A stretch of DNA of 64,000 nt from Typha latifolia (GCA_019914945.1 CM034104.1:4652501-4716500); one strand, 5' to 3'; shown: positions 1 to 12,700, numbered from the stretch's first letter. Numbers and translations: made by a program. The notes: a model not told the origin generated them from the sequence alone.

Positions 1-725
1 ATTTGGACAGAACAAAATAGCAGAACAAGGCACTACTCCAAGTAGTTAGCTTAAGCATGTATGTGCTTTATTGTTGAGATTTGCTAGAAGTTGTGGAATG
101 AGTTCTATTGTTAAGATCTGCTGCTTCTTAATTTTGGTTTGCTATCAGAAGATTAACAGATCTAATGCTGATTCAGGTTTAACTGCTTCAGACAAACTTG
201 TAAGAATACTTTATCTTCAATGTAACTTCTCTTGATTGTTAGGCTCTGCTTCTGGGGTTACACCATCACCTGAGATCCTATTTTTATCACTTTTTGAATG
301 TTGAACGGAATGCCACGGCAGTGAAATAGGCAAATATTTTTAGTATCCGCTTGTTCATCTGGCTCATTCAGTTAGACTTCTATGGATGATTGATCAGGTC
401 AAGCAATGGGAATGTAACCTTATCATTCTTAAATGAATTTTACGGGCGGATAAGAACTATAGTTAGATTTTAAATTGCAGCAAAGATTGATTTATTACAT
501 TCTCGATGTTCATTAACCGCCACCTAGTCTTTCATCTTCTGTAGCTTTGCATTATCAGCTTAGAAATTACATTATGGTGATTGACGCATAAAAATACTAT
601 TATTAGCAAATGATTGGATCAAGAGTAGATAGTGGTGCGAGCAACGGCAGGAAATGTGTTACAAACAACATGAAGAAAGCAACCAGTCCTTGGATTTCTT
701 TTTTTGAGCTCAATGCATCCTGAGC
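1..725. other. Downstream flank of germin-like gene 1, no gene seen
   Basis: AT-rich DNA with no ORF or recognisable domain. A minus-strand AATAAA-type signal (read as TTTATT at 491-496) lies about 230 bases beyond the stop codon of the germin-like gene and could be its polyadenylation signal. That assignment is inference. Confidence 0.4.
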
Positions 726-1481
726 TCAGGTCTTCTTCGGCGCGAGGCGGGACTTGATCTTCTCCACCTCCTTGGTGCCTATCTGGAACGCTTTGGTGAG
801 CACGACGTTCGGCACCGGCGGGGTCGAACCGAACAGGGTGACTGCGATGGACTGCGTGCCCGGTAATTGGCTGTTGAACGCCGCGATGACGGCGGCGGGG
901 CCATAGCCATTGTTCTTCTGGAAGTGGACGAGGCCGCGAGGGAAGACGAAGACCTCGCCTTTTGTTATAGTCTTCATGACGAGCTTATTGGCCCCGGTGA
1001 TGAACCCGACGTCCAGGGAGCCTTCGAGGACGAAGACGATCTCGGTGGCGCGGGGGTGGGTGTGGGGCGGGTTGAGGCCGCCGGGGGCGTAGTCGATGCG
1101 AGACATGGACACGCCCAGGGTGTTCAGCCCCGGGATCTTCTCGACGTTGGCGCCGGTCACCAACGAGCCCAAGGTATTGTTGGTGGCGCCGGGCATCGCC
1201 AGGCCCTTGAAGAAGAAGTCATCCTCTGTCACATTTGCCTTGCAAGCAAATCCGTTCAACTTTGTACCTGTTGTCAAATGCATAGTAGTATACTTCATTA
1301 GTTTGTTAAAAGAAGGAGAATCAAAGATCTAGTATGTTTTGAGAGCATCAGTCTTTTACTTACCAGAGGAAAGATCAGCGACGCAGATGTCTTGGAGCAT
1401 GTCAGGATCGGCGGCGATGGACGGAGCGACGACGAGAGAGAGGAGGAGGAGGAAGAGGAGGAAAGAAGAAGACTTGGCCAT
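726..1481 (-). CDS. Germin-like protein 1 (cupin, secreted)
   Basis: Two exons on the minus strand: 1364-1481 and 726-1267, with a 96-base GT-AG intron, giving 219 residues, the usual germin-like length. Residues 1-24 form a signal peptide (MAK, a Leu/Val-rich core, then A-A before DPDMLQD), so the product should be secreted to the cell wall. C33 and C48 match the conserved N-terminal disulfide. Germin box 1 carries H108, H110 and E115 (PPHTHPRATE) and box 2 carries H154 (GEVFVFPRGLVHFQKN); together these are the manganese ligands of the cupin barrel. N-glycosylation sequons are N51-V-T and N69-N-T. Members of this family form hexamers in the apoplast and are linked to superoxide dismutase activity and defence, but enzyme activity cannot be read from sequence. 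The DPDMLQD start and overall sequence resemble rice GLP5-1 and Arabidopsis subfamily 2 members (recall, not a search). A paralog lies 2.7 kb upstream on the same strand. Confidence 0.94.
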
Positions 1482-1630
1482 GGTGCTTGATGGCCTGAGA
1501 TTGGCTTCCTCCTCCTGCTGCTGCTTCTGGTTGGCTTTTAATTGTATTTATTGTTGTGGTTATAAGCCTTTGACTTTTCCTTGGATGATAGAGAGGAGAG
1601 TGGGATGCAAATAATGGGAGGAGAGTGGAT

Positions 1631-1640
1631 AGTATATATA
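1631..1640 (-). promoter_or_regulatory. Candidate TATA box of germin-like gene 1
   Basis: Read on the minus strand the site is TATATATACT, 150 bases upstream of the start codon. The same TATATATACTA core occurs upstream of the second germin-like gene, which supports it as a shared promoter element. Initiation about 30 bases downstream would give a 5' leader of roughly 120 bases. Confidence 0.5.
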
Positions 1641-1649
1641 ACAAAGGTG

Positions 1650-2860
1650 GGGTAGAGATTTGAGAGGGGGTGGATTGGAGTGGAGGAAAGTTTAATGTGA
1701 GAATGAAGGCATGAAAAAGGCCTTGCTAATTAAGTAAGAAATGACTTGGAGGAATTGTCTCATTTTGTTTTATTTTGTAATTGATGGTGATATGCAGTGA
1801 TAAAGAAGACATGGATTAATTGACTAGTAGGAGTTATGAAGAGGGGTTTTGGAACTAATTTATGACAAATTAATCCCTGCTTCTATTCTTTCTTTTGTGG
1901 TGTGTTGTTAGACCTTTCTTTTTCTATTTATTTGCTTAGGATATAGATTGCTTGGCCATGTTATCATATACCAACTTGATATTGTTTTTTAATAAGGAAC
2001 AGTGTTTGGTAGCTCTTCCTGCAAATCCAAGACTAGGAGACCCTATTTTGTGGGCAGAGGTAAAGGTGGAGGAGCATGCTTTGTAGTCCTACATAAATGG
2101 GGCTTCTTTTTTATTTCAAGGATACGCTGCAGTTATTATAGTTCGATTTTTTTTTTGTTGTGATGATAAATGAAGCTCTTCTCCTCTATGAAATAAAGAT
2201 ATCATTAATGTGTGGGTCCAGTCGTGTTCTCTTTTATTAGTCAATATGGTCAACAAGGCCATGAGGGCGTCTTGAACGTGGAGTCGATTATTGATTATAT
2301 TAAATTAATACTCTAACTCATAATTTTTAAAATTATCAAATTAATAATATTTTCAGGAAAGCTAATCTGCTTGTCAACTGGTTTGTTAATCATGGTGTAT
2401 GTGCATGGTGATTTTCTGACAGCTTTATATCTCCAAGTATTTTGTAATCATGGTGGCTAAATTTTAATACATTTCTTCTTCTTCTTTTTAAATAAAAGCT
2501 TAGTGGATCCAAGATGTGCGGGACGAAGGAATATTATTTACACAATCAGATGCTATGAACCTACTGCATCGATAGGTATCACTTAATGGAAAATTATTGA
2601 TACGTTAATTAATTTCTGCATGCAATAAATGTGTTGAAGAGTTTTAGCATGAATTGCAGAATATGCCAGTTTTTATTTGGCTGTAGTTTCACTAATTCAT
2701 TGAAGCTTTGTACACAAATTTTGAGGAAAATATAGGATGGCTTTTAACTCTAAATCTTCCTTTGGTTACAACAGTGAAACAAACAAATAAATGCAACACG
2801 AACCACATTCTTAGTTCATATGGGCAAAAAGTCTAAAGTTAGTTTGCGACTCCATTGTAA
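1650..2860. other. Intergenic AT-rich DNA
   Basis: Upstream region of germin-like gene 1. No ORF with recognisable content and no clear repeat structure were seen. Confidence 0.5.
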
Positions 2861-2867
2861 TTAGCAA

Positions 2868-3574
2868 TTGAAGACACAATCTATAATAGAAATTTTAAAA
2901 AAAACACTTGAGAAGTGGCCACCTCCTGTCGGAGGAACAGATGAGAGGGAAGGAGCCCAAATGCACAATGTTACGATCCTAGCCAGAGATTCAACGGCAC
3001 ACATCAGCTCAAAGCGATCGAAAATGGCGACGAGAAAACCCCAAACCACCGCACCACAGCCTGACACTATCACGAACAACCGTCGGCTTCCTCGGCAAGA
3101 TAAGCAACAAGTCGGAGAGAGGACTCCCCAGGCCCACACCCGACGTACTCTTTCTGATCCACTCTGGCAGGAGTACGAGTCAGGCAAGACTAGGCGACCG
3201 GGTCATGAAGCAAAGAGTGAGGAGGGAGAGATCTATCACTGCCCACGCCCAGCAGAGGAGAGATGGAGGGGAGGTGGCGGCACTAATGGTGCATCCGCAT
3301 CGGCTCAGCAGAAGAGGAGGGATAAGGGTGCGGGTGGAGGAAGAAAGAAGAGAGATGATAGGAGAGATGGGTGTGGTCGAAGGAGAAAGGTGGGGTGGAA
3401 CCGATCGTGGTGAGTAGGCTTGGCGGCGAAGAGGCTGTAGAGAAGAGGAGGGGGGTGGCGGGGCCCAAGGGAATGATAAAAGCTTCTCCTGTCCGCTTAA
3501 CTACTTGGCGAGGGGAGATAAGAGGGTGGCAAGCCACCGGCGACGGCGACAAGGAAGACCCACAAAGGAGATGA
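2868..3574 (+). other. Purine-rich open region, unrecognised
   Basis: A GC- and purine-rich island inside AT-rich DNA. It contains an open frame of 181 codons (2868-3413) plus overlapping shorter frames on both strands. The translation is rich in Arg, Lys, Gly and Glu, with no domain, signal peptide or membrane segment that I recognise. The overlapping open frames and low-complexity composition suggest a skewed-composition fragment, perhaps transposon-derived. A comparable purine-rich island lies at 61080-61690. I do not call it a gene. Confidence 0.25.
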
Positions 3575-4177
3575 GAAAAGAGCTATCTATTATAGGGTCA
3601 TAGGATATGCCAGCTATGATTTGATGAACATAATTTGATCATATATGGCCCACTCGACTTAGCCTACAAATTCTACTCAATCAAAAGACAAGTGATGTTT
3701 ACTTATTAATTTGTTCAGTTCCGTTCTTGTTCTTCTTTTTCTTTTTCTTTCATTTGCCATCTTGGCGGAAGAAGTAGTCGTCCAATCCATGAATTTCTCT
3801 GATAAAAAAAACTAAAATAACACATACATTAGATTCCATTACAAATTAATTAGCATTGTATAATTATTTCCTTTTTTTATGGTATCCCAATTAAACCATT
3901 ATGTACAGTTAGGATTTCGATCCTGCACATTTTTGCAGCAATTAGATTTGCCCAATCACAGTTAGAAGAAGATTGCAGCAAAGCAAATCGTAGAAACGTT
4001 TTATTGACAAATAAAAAATCAATCAAGAAATAAACTAATGGCGTTCTGCTATGCGCACTCCTGTTATTATTATTCAAGCTAAAACAACACAATGATCGAC
4101 CATCACCAAATCATAACACGCACACAACCAACCTAGACATGCATGCATGCATGCAAATCCAATCCCTCTGCATGCAT
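3575..4177. other. Downstream flank of germin-like gene 2
   Basis: AT-rich DNA without a gene. A minus-strand AATAAA-type signal (TTTATT at 4000-4005) lies about 175 bases after the stop of germin-like gene 2. Just beyond that stop, 4139-4154 is an ATGC tetranucleotide run, probably in the 3' UTR. Confidence 0.4.
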
Positions 4178-5302
4178 CTAGCTCTTCTTCGGCGCCAATT
4201 TAGCCTTGATCTTCTCCACCACGTCGTCGCCGACCTGGAACGCCTTTGTCAGCACGCCGTTCGGCACCGGCGGCGTCGAGGTGAAGAGAGTCGCCGCAAT
4301 GGACTGCGTGCCCGGAAGCTGGCTATTGAAGGCGGCGATGACGGCGGCGGGTCCATAGCCATTGTTCTTCTGGAAGTGGACGAGGCCGCGAGGGAAGACG
4401 AAGACCTCGCCTTTGTTGATAGTCTTCATGACGAGCTTATTGGCGGTGGTGATGAACCCGACATCGAGGGAGCCTTCGAGGACGAAGACGATCTCGGTGG
4501 CGCGGGGGTGGGTGTGGGGCGGGTTGAGGCCGCCGGGGGCGTAGTCGATGCGGGACATGGACACGCCCAACGTGTTCAGCCCCGGGATCTTCTCGACGTT
4601 GGCGCCGGTCACCACCGAGCCCATGAGGTTGTTGGTGTTGCCGGGCATGGACAGGCCCTTGAAGAAGAAGTCCTCCTCCATGAAGTTCGCCTTGCAGGGG
4701 AATCCATTGACCTTCGGGCCTGTGTTTGATTAACTAATTGTTAGATAATTAGTTCACCATAATGCTTAATAAGCCATCAAAAAAGGGTACACTATGGATT
4801 TGAGTTAATAGGTGCACGAATACTCTTTAGATTACTTTTATACGACTAAAGGTTAAAATATTAGTAATTTAATATATGAAGATATATGTACCCTTAATTG
4901 TAAAGAATATATGTAAATAAGAACAAATTTTTTTTTATATTTAATGGTTAATTAGGTTTGAGAAATTTAGAGGCATCCATGTAAAACCAAAGATATTAAA
5001 GAATATCAAAAACCAAGTGTTCACAACTTCACGAGAGCATACATAAATGAGAGATTTTAGAAGGGTATACAGTAAAAAAGATTAAAAGACAAAGAAAAAC
5101 CATCTTCTTGTACTGCTTCTATATATAAGTAGTAGGAGCTGTAGAGTACTAGAGGAAGCAAGAGTGTCATTGTTAACTTACTACCGTTGAGGTCGGCGAC
5201 GCAGACATCTTGGAGCATGTCGGGATCGGCGGCGAGGGAGGGAGCGGCTAGAAGAAAGAGGAGAGGGGAGAAGAGGAAGAGGAGGCAAGAAAACTTAGCC
5301 AT
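4178..5302 (-). CDS. Germin-like protein 2 (cupin, secreted)
   Basis: Two exons on the minus strand: 5182-5302 and 4178-4719, with a 462-base intron, giving 220 residues. The split falls at the same place as in the neighbouring paralog: exon 2 is 542 bases in both, and exon 1 is 121 against 118 bases. Residues 1-25 are a signal peptide. C34 and C49 are the conserved cysteine pair. Manganese ligands are H109, H111, E116 and H155. The N-x-T sequon of gene 1 near residue 51 is lost here (NFM instead of NVT), while an N39-G-S sequon is present in the exon 1 end, so glycosylation may differ. Same orientation and near-identical exon 2 show a tandem duplicate. Intron lengths differ almost five-fold. 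Confidence 0.95.
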
Positions 5303-5404
5303 GGTGTGTTTCTTGATGGGGAGATGTCTTAAGAGTTAAGAAGGGAAGAAGAAGGATATATATGGAGTTGCCGGGAAGCATTAAATCTCGTAGAAGGGGG
5401 TTAG

Positions 5405-5413
5405 TATATATAA
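5405..5413 (-). promoter_or_regulatory. Candidate TATA box of germin-like gene 2
   Basis: The minus strand reads ATTATATATACTAA across this site, about 105 bases upstream of the start codon, matching the element upstream of gene 1. A second AT-rich TATA-like site lies nearer the start (5355-5363), so the true initiation point is open. Confidence 0.45.
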
Positions 5414-5419
5414 TAAAAG

Positions 5420-7400
5420 AGGGAGAAAGATAATGTGAGGTTGTATGCTGATTGCTGAGGGATTTGACCACGAATAGTTGGAACGTCGATATGTTTATTT
5501 AGTCTCCACTTGTATATATTCTTTAATAAGGGTGTTATTAATTTTGTCCTTATATTTTGTCTTCATCGTGGCAACTTGATATCATTTGGATAAGGAACAA
5601 AGTCTGTAGAGTGGTAGATGTATTATTGCGAGATGTGGAAGCCTATAAATATACTAAAAAATTAATTTGCGAGATGTGGATTCAATTTTTTTCCCCTTCT
5701 TAAATGTATGCCAAGGGTATTTTTCATATCTCCACTTGCTGTATGTAGGTATTGCACGTAAATATACATCTTAAAAGTATATTAGTTCATTATCTAAAAG
5801 TTAAAACTTTTGGGTCAATTAACTGTCGAATATATATTACTTTTCACAGTCGAATCAGATTAACTTGACTTGCATATGCATATATTCATTCACTAATACA
5901 AATTAATTTTTAAGAGTTTGGTTAATGAAGAAGTATTTATGTATGAATATATATATCATTAGGTCCCCTAGTTTGGGATAACTATTGGACAGGTAGACCA
6001 TCTATTTTAGATACCAGTTGACCTTTCTCACTACTCCTTTTATTAACTCTTTAGGCTTGCATTAGTTTATTAGGATGCTTGAGTGGATAAGATTTTTATT
6101 TTTCCAGCTGATTTTCGTTGTGAGGAAAGAGGATATGCTCCTTATATTCCATTAGTCAGTGAAACATGATTGAGGAGTTCGTTGAAGTTGATTGGAGCAA
6201 AAAAAAAAAGAAAAATTTAAAAGTAATCCTGGCTATTAGTCAACTGATCATGATTTATGAATCAATTTATTATGGCTAAATACCAATCGATATAGTAGAA
6301 TCCTGGCTGTTGGTCAACTGATCATGCTTGGATATCCATGATGCAGGCTCTCACATTGGAAGAAATCTCTCACTTCTTTTGGTCTTCTCCTCCCAAGTTC
6401 CGTAATTGGAAGTGTTGGAGTCAATGAGATGAACGTGGAGTACAAATGTATTTAAGACACAAAGGGGTGGTTGGGTTGGATAATGTTGTTTTTACTCCTC
6501 AGATCCGCACTTAGGTAGGATTGGAGATTATGTATGCATACATATATCCATATTATCACATGGATCTTCATGCAACCATCTTTCAATCATTATTATTATT
6601 ATTATTATTATTTATTCTCTTGGCCCAAAACTATCTCGCCCTTGATTTAGTCTTCCTTTGCATGTCTGGAAGTAGCTAAGTTCATATATTCTTTTTCTAT
6701 GACAACTTGAGCATAATCAAAAGCCAACTGTGTTGATGTACTATTAATTAACTATATATAACAAGAGCATTGCTAGATTTACTAGTTGATTTGGAATCCT
6801 ATATATAGTCAGGGTTAAATCTGAAATAAGGATATGTTGTAAGATTATTAGTCTTCGTATCCCAAATTATAGCAGAAATGCAATAAATAACTAGGCAATA
6901 CATCACAGTCATCCAACTGCCAAATAGTTTGTAAAAGCGACAACTGCGTCCCAAAATGATCACCTCGTGGGCTGACCAAGTCTCAATGACTCAAGTTCAG
7001 AGTGACATTTAAGCCGGAAGACGAGGGAGAGACAACTTGTCAGACGACTCACCTACTGAGAATTAACTTGCAAGCTTTTCCAGTAGATGAGCAAGACGGG
7101 CGAATTATCCAGTCGTAGAATCCAACCAGGCATTGCATTATTTTAGCACCACTCATATTCCAACAGGATGGACCACAGGATCGAGAACTAGATACAAGTC
7201 GGGATATTAATAAAGGAACAAAAGCTCTGGATGTAATCTTAGAAATATAATCAAGGTTACATAAAAACAAGGACGCATAGTATTCATTTGTCAAAACTGC
7301 ATGGTACATCGGAGTATCAAAGGTTGGTCTTATGAAGGAAAAGAAAAGGGCAACAATTTGTCAGTTCCAGTGTCTTCACTTCTGCTCCCAAGAATGAAAC
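5420..7400. other. Intergenic AT-rich DNA with a trinucleotide microsatellite
   Basis: No gene recognised. 6589-6613 is an ATT microsatellite of about eight units. The short minus-strand open frame at 7049-7309 has no recognisable content and may be 3' untranslated sequence of the small gene candidate that follows. Confidence 0.45.
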
Positions 7401-7402
7401 TA

Positions 7403-7602
7403 CTAACGATAGTGCCGTGTATGACTGATATTGTGCTCCAAGAAAGCTATCTTACAAAATAGTCTGCTTTCCCCACTGGGATTCTCATTGACAAACAAGG
7501 ACATCTGGAATAGTGACTGAAGCTGCAACATCCAGTCGATGTATAACTTACTTTCCGAGCTTTAACATAATCCCAGAGATGAGTTTCAGCTTCACCGGCC
7601 AT
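7403..7602 (-). CDS. Possible small two-exon gene, unrecognised
   Basis: On the minus strand an ATG at 7602 follows an acceptor-like TTGCAG and opens 17 codons (MAGEAETHLWDYVKARK) that end exactly at a strong donor, AAA|GTAAGT. After a 47-base gap with an ATTCCAG acceptor, the frame continues from 7504 for 33 more codons to a TAG at 7403-7405, giving 50 residues. The first exon looks like a real N-terminus: initiator followed by Ala, then an acidic and amphipathic stretch. The intron would be unusually short for plants, and the second part is less protein-like, so the true downstream exon may lie elsewhere. I do not recognise the family. It lies just outside the LTV1 duplication and has no second copy here. 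Confidence 0.25.
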
Positions 7603-7609
7603 CCTGCAA

Positions 7610-8783
7610 GCTACCTGTTATTTGGAACATCTTTATTAGCTCCTTCGTTAGCGTCTCAAATCAATAATGCATTTTAGCAGAAAAAAGGAAAGCAATAACA
7701 ACTGACTGACTGCATCTAAGCAACTGTATGGAGATATGAACGAACTTGTACATTTTACATATACTATGTCCTAAAACTTTTGTCTAGAAAGGGCCACGGT
7801 ATCCAACGTAACTGCCAACAAGGGGCCTTTGAAGCTTCTGTCACCTTCTGTGACATTTGCAAAAATAATGCTTTCTAAAGAATTCAGCTTGAGCACAAGT
7901 TGGTTTCCAATCTTCCAAACTTCTAATCCATCATATTAAGATTTCACTTTACACTGGTCATATGATCTATAACATTTTCACTATTTATACTAGAAGATCA
8001 TTTGTTGCCTATTTAATCAACCCTTCACTGATGGAAGGTGACAAGCAAATTTAAATGTTAATATGCCTACCTTGGGATCAAGGCAGCAGCAGCCATATAG
8101 CCTGCTATCTATTGGGTGTCATAAGTGATAAAGACCACTTGAATTCACTAGCTAACAAGGTTTATCGTAGCATTAATGTTAAATCAGTCAAATCATAAAA
8201 CAAGAAAGAAAAAGCAAAGTAAATAATTCCTTGTGAGATAGCTCTCGTGCACCAAGAGAACAGATGACTGCTTAGGTACTAACCCTCAACAAACCTAAAA
8301 TAATGCATAAACAAAGAGCTGGCACTTTTCATCATGTCATTGGGGATCAGCATCAGGTCTATTTTGCCTCCTAATTTAATAGTACAACAGAATTCCTCCA
8401 AGTGACTATACTGCATGACCATCCAAACTCTTCTAGCCTTGCAGTCCTCTTTACAACTTGAATAGTTCACACCAAAACAAACTAGATAACCTACTCAAAT
8501 CAATTCAAAATACTTTCAATCTGAACATCTCTACTTGACTCAATATTAATTCTTGTCTGTTGAAGTTATATTAGACATATTTCTCTACTCATTCCTTGGA
8601 AAATAACCATATGAAGAAGCCTTCCTTGAATATACCAGCCTATTTGAAAAAAAGTAACATAATGGCCTCAAGAATGACCTTAGGCAACTAATATCAAAAC
8701 ATAATATTTGCACACTTATATTAATAAATACTAATTGTTTGACCCCCATTTGGAATTATTATCATGACGGGTATATCACTCTA
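7610..8783. other. Intergenic DNA left of the LTV1 duplication
   Basis: AT-rich sequence with only short open frames of no recognisable content. Repeated similarity to unit B begins abruptly at 8784. Confidence 0.45.
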
Positions 8784-9776
8784 GGCATAGAAGTTGTCGC
8801 TCAGGTCCTGAAACCCAACAAAATTTCCAAAGTTCCAAACTTAAGTGCCAGTCTTGAACAAATTAACTCAAACCTACTGGGACCAAAATCAACCATATCA
8901 CATAGGAACATCCAATATCATACACACAATAATGGATAACATACATGTGAAAACTATACAGAATTTAAGTTCCCAGGCAACTTTAATAACTTAGCTATCC
9001 AAAAAATTTGCCAACCATTGAACTACACAAATAGCATACTCAAAATACTTAAAGCCCATTATTATACAAAATAATATTTTAAATAAAAATTCTGATGCAA
9101 TCTTTATGCAGCATTGACTGAAAAGCCAATTTAGATACCACTGTAAACTTCTGGACTAACAACCTCCAGTGATAATAAAGAAAAAAAGAGCAAACTAAAG
9201 CACTAAACTTTTATTTTTGCTTGTTTCTTAACTATTAATCAACTCAAATTAGCAAAACAATCAGTTTCACCAAAGTTCGCCTTAAAAGTTAATGCTTTCA
9301 ATAGTCTTATGATAGTAGAGAAGTTCAGTTTCACACTTAAAACATGACTAATAATAATTGAAGAGAATGCGAGAAAAAGCTGCATGTGAGTTTGTTGAAG
9401 TTCATAAATTATGAAAAAAAAGGCAAAAAGATTGGTACAGAGAGATAAAATGGGCATAGCGTTCTCCGTACTTACGGAGAAAGAATTGATTGTCAGAACA
9501 AGTTAGATATGAAGCTGGTTATCCATGATGTTCCATACAAGGATAAATCCACGAGGATTTTGGTTCTTTAAACACAGTTGACAGATCTCAAAGACGAAAA
9601 CAAGAGAGGAAATTCCGTTCCTCATCATCAAGGCTACCAACCACCATACAAACAGATACCATCGCCAAGATACAAACCCCAGAATCCCACTCAAAAGTCA
9701 GAAAAGAAGAGAAAAGAACTCAGTCCATCTTGATTTCAAAAGATTGCAAATAGAAAAAAAAATCAGCAGTCAGGAC

Positions 9777-12700
9777 TTACATAAGGTGGATTGAAGATGG
9801 TCCTGCAACAGCAATAACCTTCTGAGCCTTTTGAGCTTCACACTTGTACAAACCTTTCAGTTCCTTCTTCGTCTTTCGTGCTTCTCTCCTCTCTTCTTTT
9901 ACAGCAGCCTGTGAATGCAACAGTTACAGTATGAAAACTAGATCAAAGAAGAAGTACCAGAACGTCATCGGTGAATATAGGAAGAAAACTTGAATTAAAG
10001 TGCGGCCAAGTGAAGAAATATGATAGATATACAAACTAAGATCCACTAACAATCATCACAGCCAATAAATCTTCCCCAAATATCCAGTCCCATTTGGGAG
10101 GAAAAAGAGAATAGCTGTACACTGGTCAATATGAATGCTGAACAGATATACCCGCACTGAGAAGTCAGATCTGATATCTACAACTATCAGCAAACTGATA
10201 TTATCTAACAATTAGCAATCCATGAGACAGAAGAATACAAGGTCAAGTCAGATCATGGACAATAAAATTTTGAACTTACAGTCAATCTGTGATGCCCTTA
10301 ATGCTTATCAAAGAATGATTGCTTCAGATGATCTTAAGTGATTGTTTTTTCATTTGTGGCATAATTCTAGACAAGCCTAAGAGTACACTCAGCGAATCAA
10401 GATTAGACATCTACCATGTATCTTAGCAGGTCTTTTGTTTCCGTTCACATCCTCCAGACAAAGGGTAACAGATGATTACAGTCATTAAGTCAAACTACTT
10501 CAATTCCATTTCTTTTTTGCATCTTAAGTTGTGATAAGTGATAAAATAAAATTAAAGAACTAATTAACTCCAAATCAAATCTGAGAAGTGACCTTCCGTT
10601 CTTTCTTTTCCTCCTTTGACTCTCCTGTGTGCACTCTTCTCTTTGGCTTCTCACTGCTGGAAGTGACTAAAGTATTTTCTTTCTTTGCACTCTCAGTATG
10701 TTTTTTCTTCTGGGGTAGATAATCCACTGGCAGCATCTCCTTCCCTCGCAGAGTAATCATATCATGTTTTACAGTTGAGTCTCTAGAGAAAACTTTTGGG
10801 AATCGTTTTTTAGGATTTCCTGGAGCTTGTATTTTCCCAGGGTGATTGTCAAGGTTTGAAAAAGTAGAAACGATAGTCTCACAGTCCCATACTTCAGATT
10901 CATCGCTACTTTCCTCAACAAGTACAACCTCTTTATCGTCCTCACTTTCATTTAAGTACTTCTCAGCATATTCTGCACATCTACGAATCACATCAGCAGA
11001 TGCATCAAGCTTTGCAACTTCGCCTGACTCTTGTTGTCCATGCTTAAAGTCTGCTGGAACTCTGTACTTGTCATCAAGTTCTAAATCTTCAGTGACATAC
11101 TCTTTAAGTGCATCTTTAAGCTTATTGGCAAGTGATTCATGTTCTTCTTCAATATAACCAGCATCATCGTTATCACTGTCATTATCATATTCTCGCAATG
11201 TAAGCTGAAACGACAGAAAAATAATATAAGTGAAGGAGACAGCAATGGACCGGTAGGAAAGGAATGCATCAAAACCATCAGGTAGAAGATCAAGGAGAAG
11301 ATGACATGTTTATGACAACATAACAGAAGATAATAATTTCAAAAAATAAACTATCTGAATTTTTTAATAAGACAGTAGGATTGGCACTATAAGCTGAAGT
11401 TTTTTTTATGGAAATCTGATAGTACATATCCTCATACTGGATTCCAGATTATGAAAAGGAAAATAATAATTAATTTGCTAGACTACATAAATACTTGCAT
11501 CAAGTCATTAGCAAAGAAATAGGCATCAGAAAATCAGTAAGATACAAATGCCAAAAGGTCCCACTGAGTCATGATAGATATTCAATTCATATCAGGAAAT
11601 ACCTATGATCTTTTAAAGCATGATAATTAAGGAGGGTTGAGTAGGTATGACTAAGTTTGATTCAAATTAAGATGTGCCGAGCTTTAATCAATCTTCTAAA
11701 CCTCAAGATTGATTCCAAAATGAACTTAAACACACTTTGGCTCAATCAACTGTGGTTCGATAAATTTATAAAATTATGTATACATTTAAGATACAGTCAA
11801 ATTTGAATTCAGTATCAATACAAATTAATCAATTATGCACCAATACTTATGCAGGATTTAATTCAATTTTGATAAATTTAAACTCAATAAAATCAAGTTT
11901 GAAATAAACTCAATTGAAGCCAATTTTAGCTTAAGTGCTTGACTAATCAAGCTTAAACCGTGCTTTACTTAAATCTATCTCAATACAAATGGCCTGTTAA
12001 GGCAAAAATAAGCTTCACACAGAACTCCTAAGCTCCAAATTAATTTCAAGTCGATTTTGATCAAGTCAACTAAACTCTTAACCATATGAACTTTGATTGC
12101 CTTATAATTATTGCTCTACGAGTAACCTGTCAACTAATCAAATAGGGGCTACACAATTTTCAGTCCATGAAAAGAAGGAACACTTTTAAATTCTTCATGG
12201 CCATGACAAATGAAGTCAAAAAAGTTATCTCTAGTCTGCAACTCCCTGAAATCTGAACTGTAAGAATCAAATATATGATTAAAAAAGGAAACAACTGAGG
12301 AATATACTAATATATGACAAAATATTGTGTCCCAAAAAAAAAAAATGGTAGTAGCATGCTCATGATAGTTAACAATGTTGTATATGGTTCTGTAATAAGA
12401 TTTACTCATGCTAAGATACTACCTAGAAGATGCGATTATTGCGAATACAAAACTGTATATGGATGCAAGAACAGTTGAACTTCTACTGCCACATCGAGAT
12501 GGTTGATATTTTACAGTCATCATCTTTGTTAACTTTCCTTAGTTAGGTTTGACTTACATTTTCAGAGGCAAACAAAAGAGGCTCACCATATCAAATTGCT
12601 CATCCAGAAGTCTTCTAACTCTTTGCTTTGCACCATCTTCTAATTCACTGTCCCCATTACCTCTCTCAAAACCTTCTTCCTTTTTGGCATCATATCTCCT

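Noticed and set aside
867..1301. 144-codon plus-strand frame over germin-like gene 1
   Set aside because: It lies antisense to a clear germin exon. The GC-rich third positions of that exon suppress stops on the other strand. The same shadow appears over gene 2.
2868..3413. 181-codon frame as a protein gene
   Set aside because: Low-complexity Arg/Gly/Glu composition, overlapping open frames on both strands, and no family resemblance. Kept only as an unrecognised region.
4139..4729. 196-codon plus-strand frame antisense to germin-like gene 2
   Set aside because: Shadow of the real cupin exon; rich in Asp, Glu, Gly and Val as expected from the complement, with no domain.
10846..11157. Ser-rich plus-strand frames at 10846-11157 and 19067-19378
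   Set aside because: Antisense shadows of LTV1 exon 3, present in both duplicated copies.
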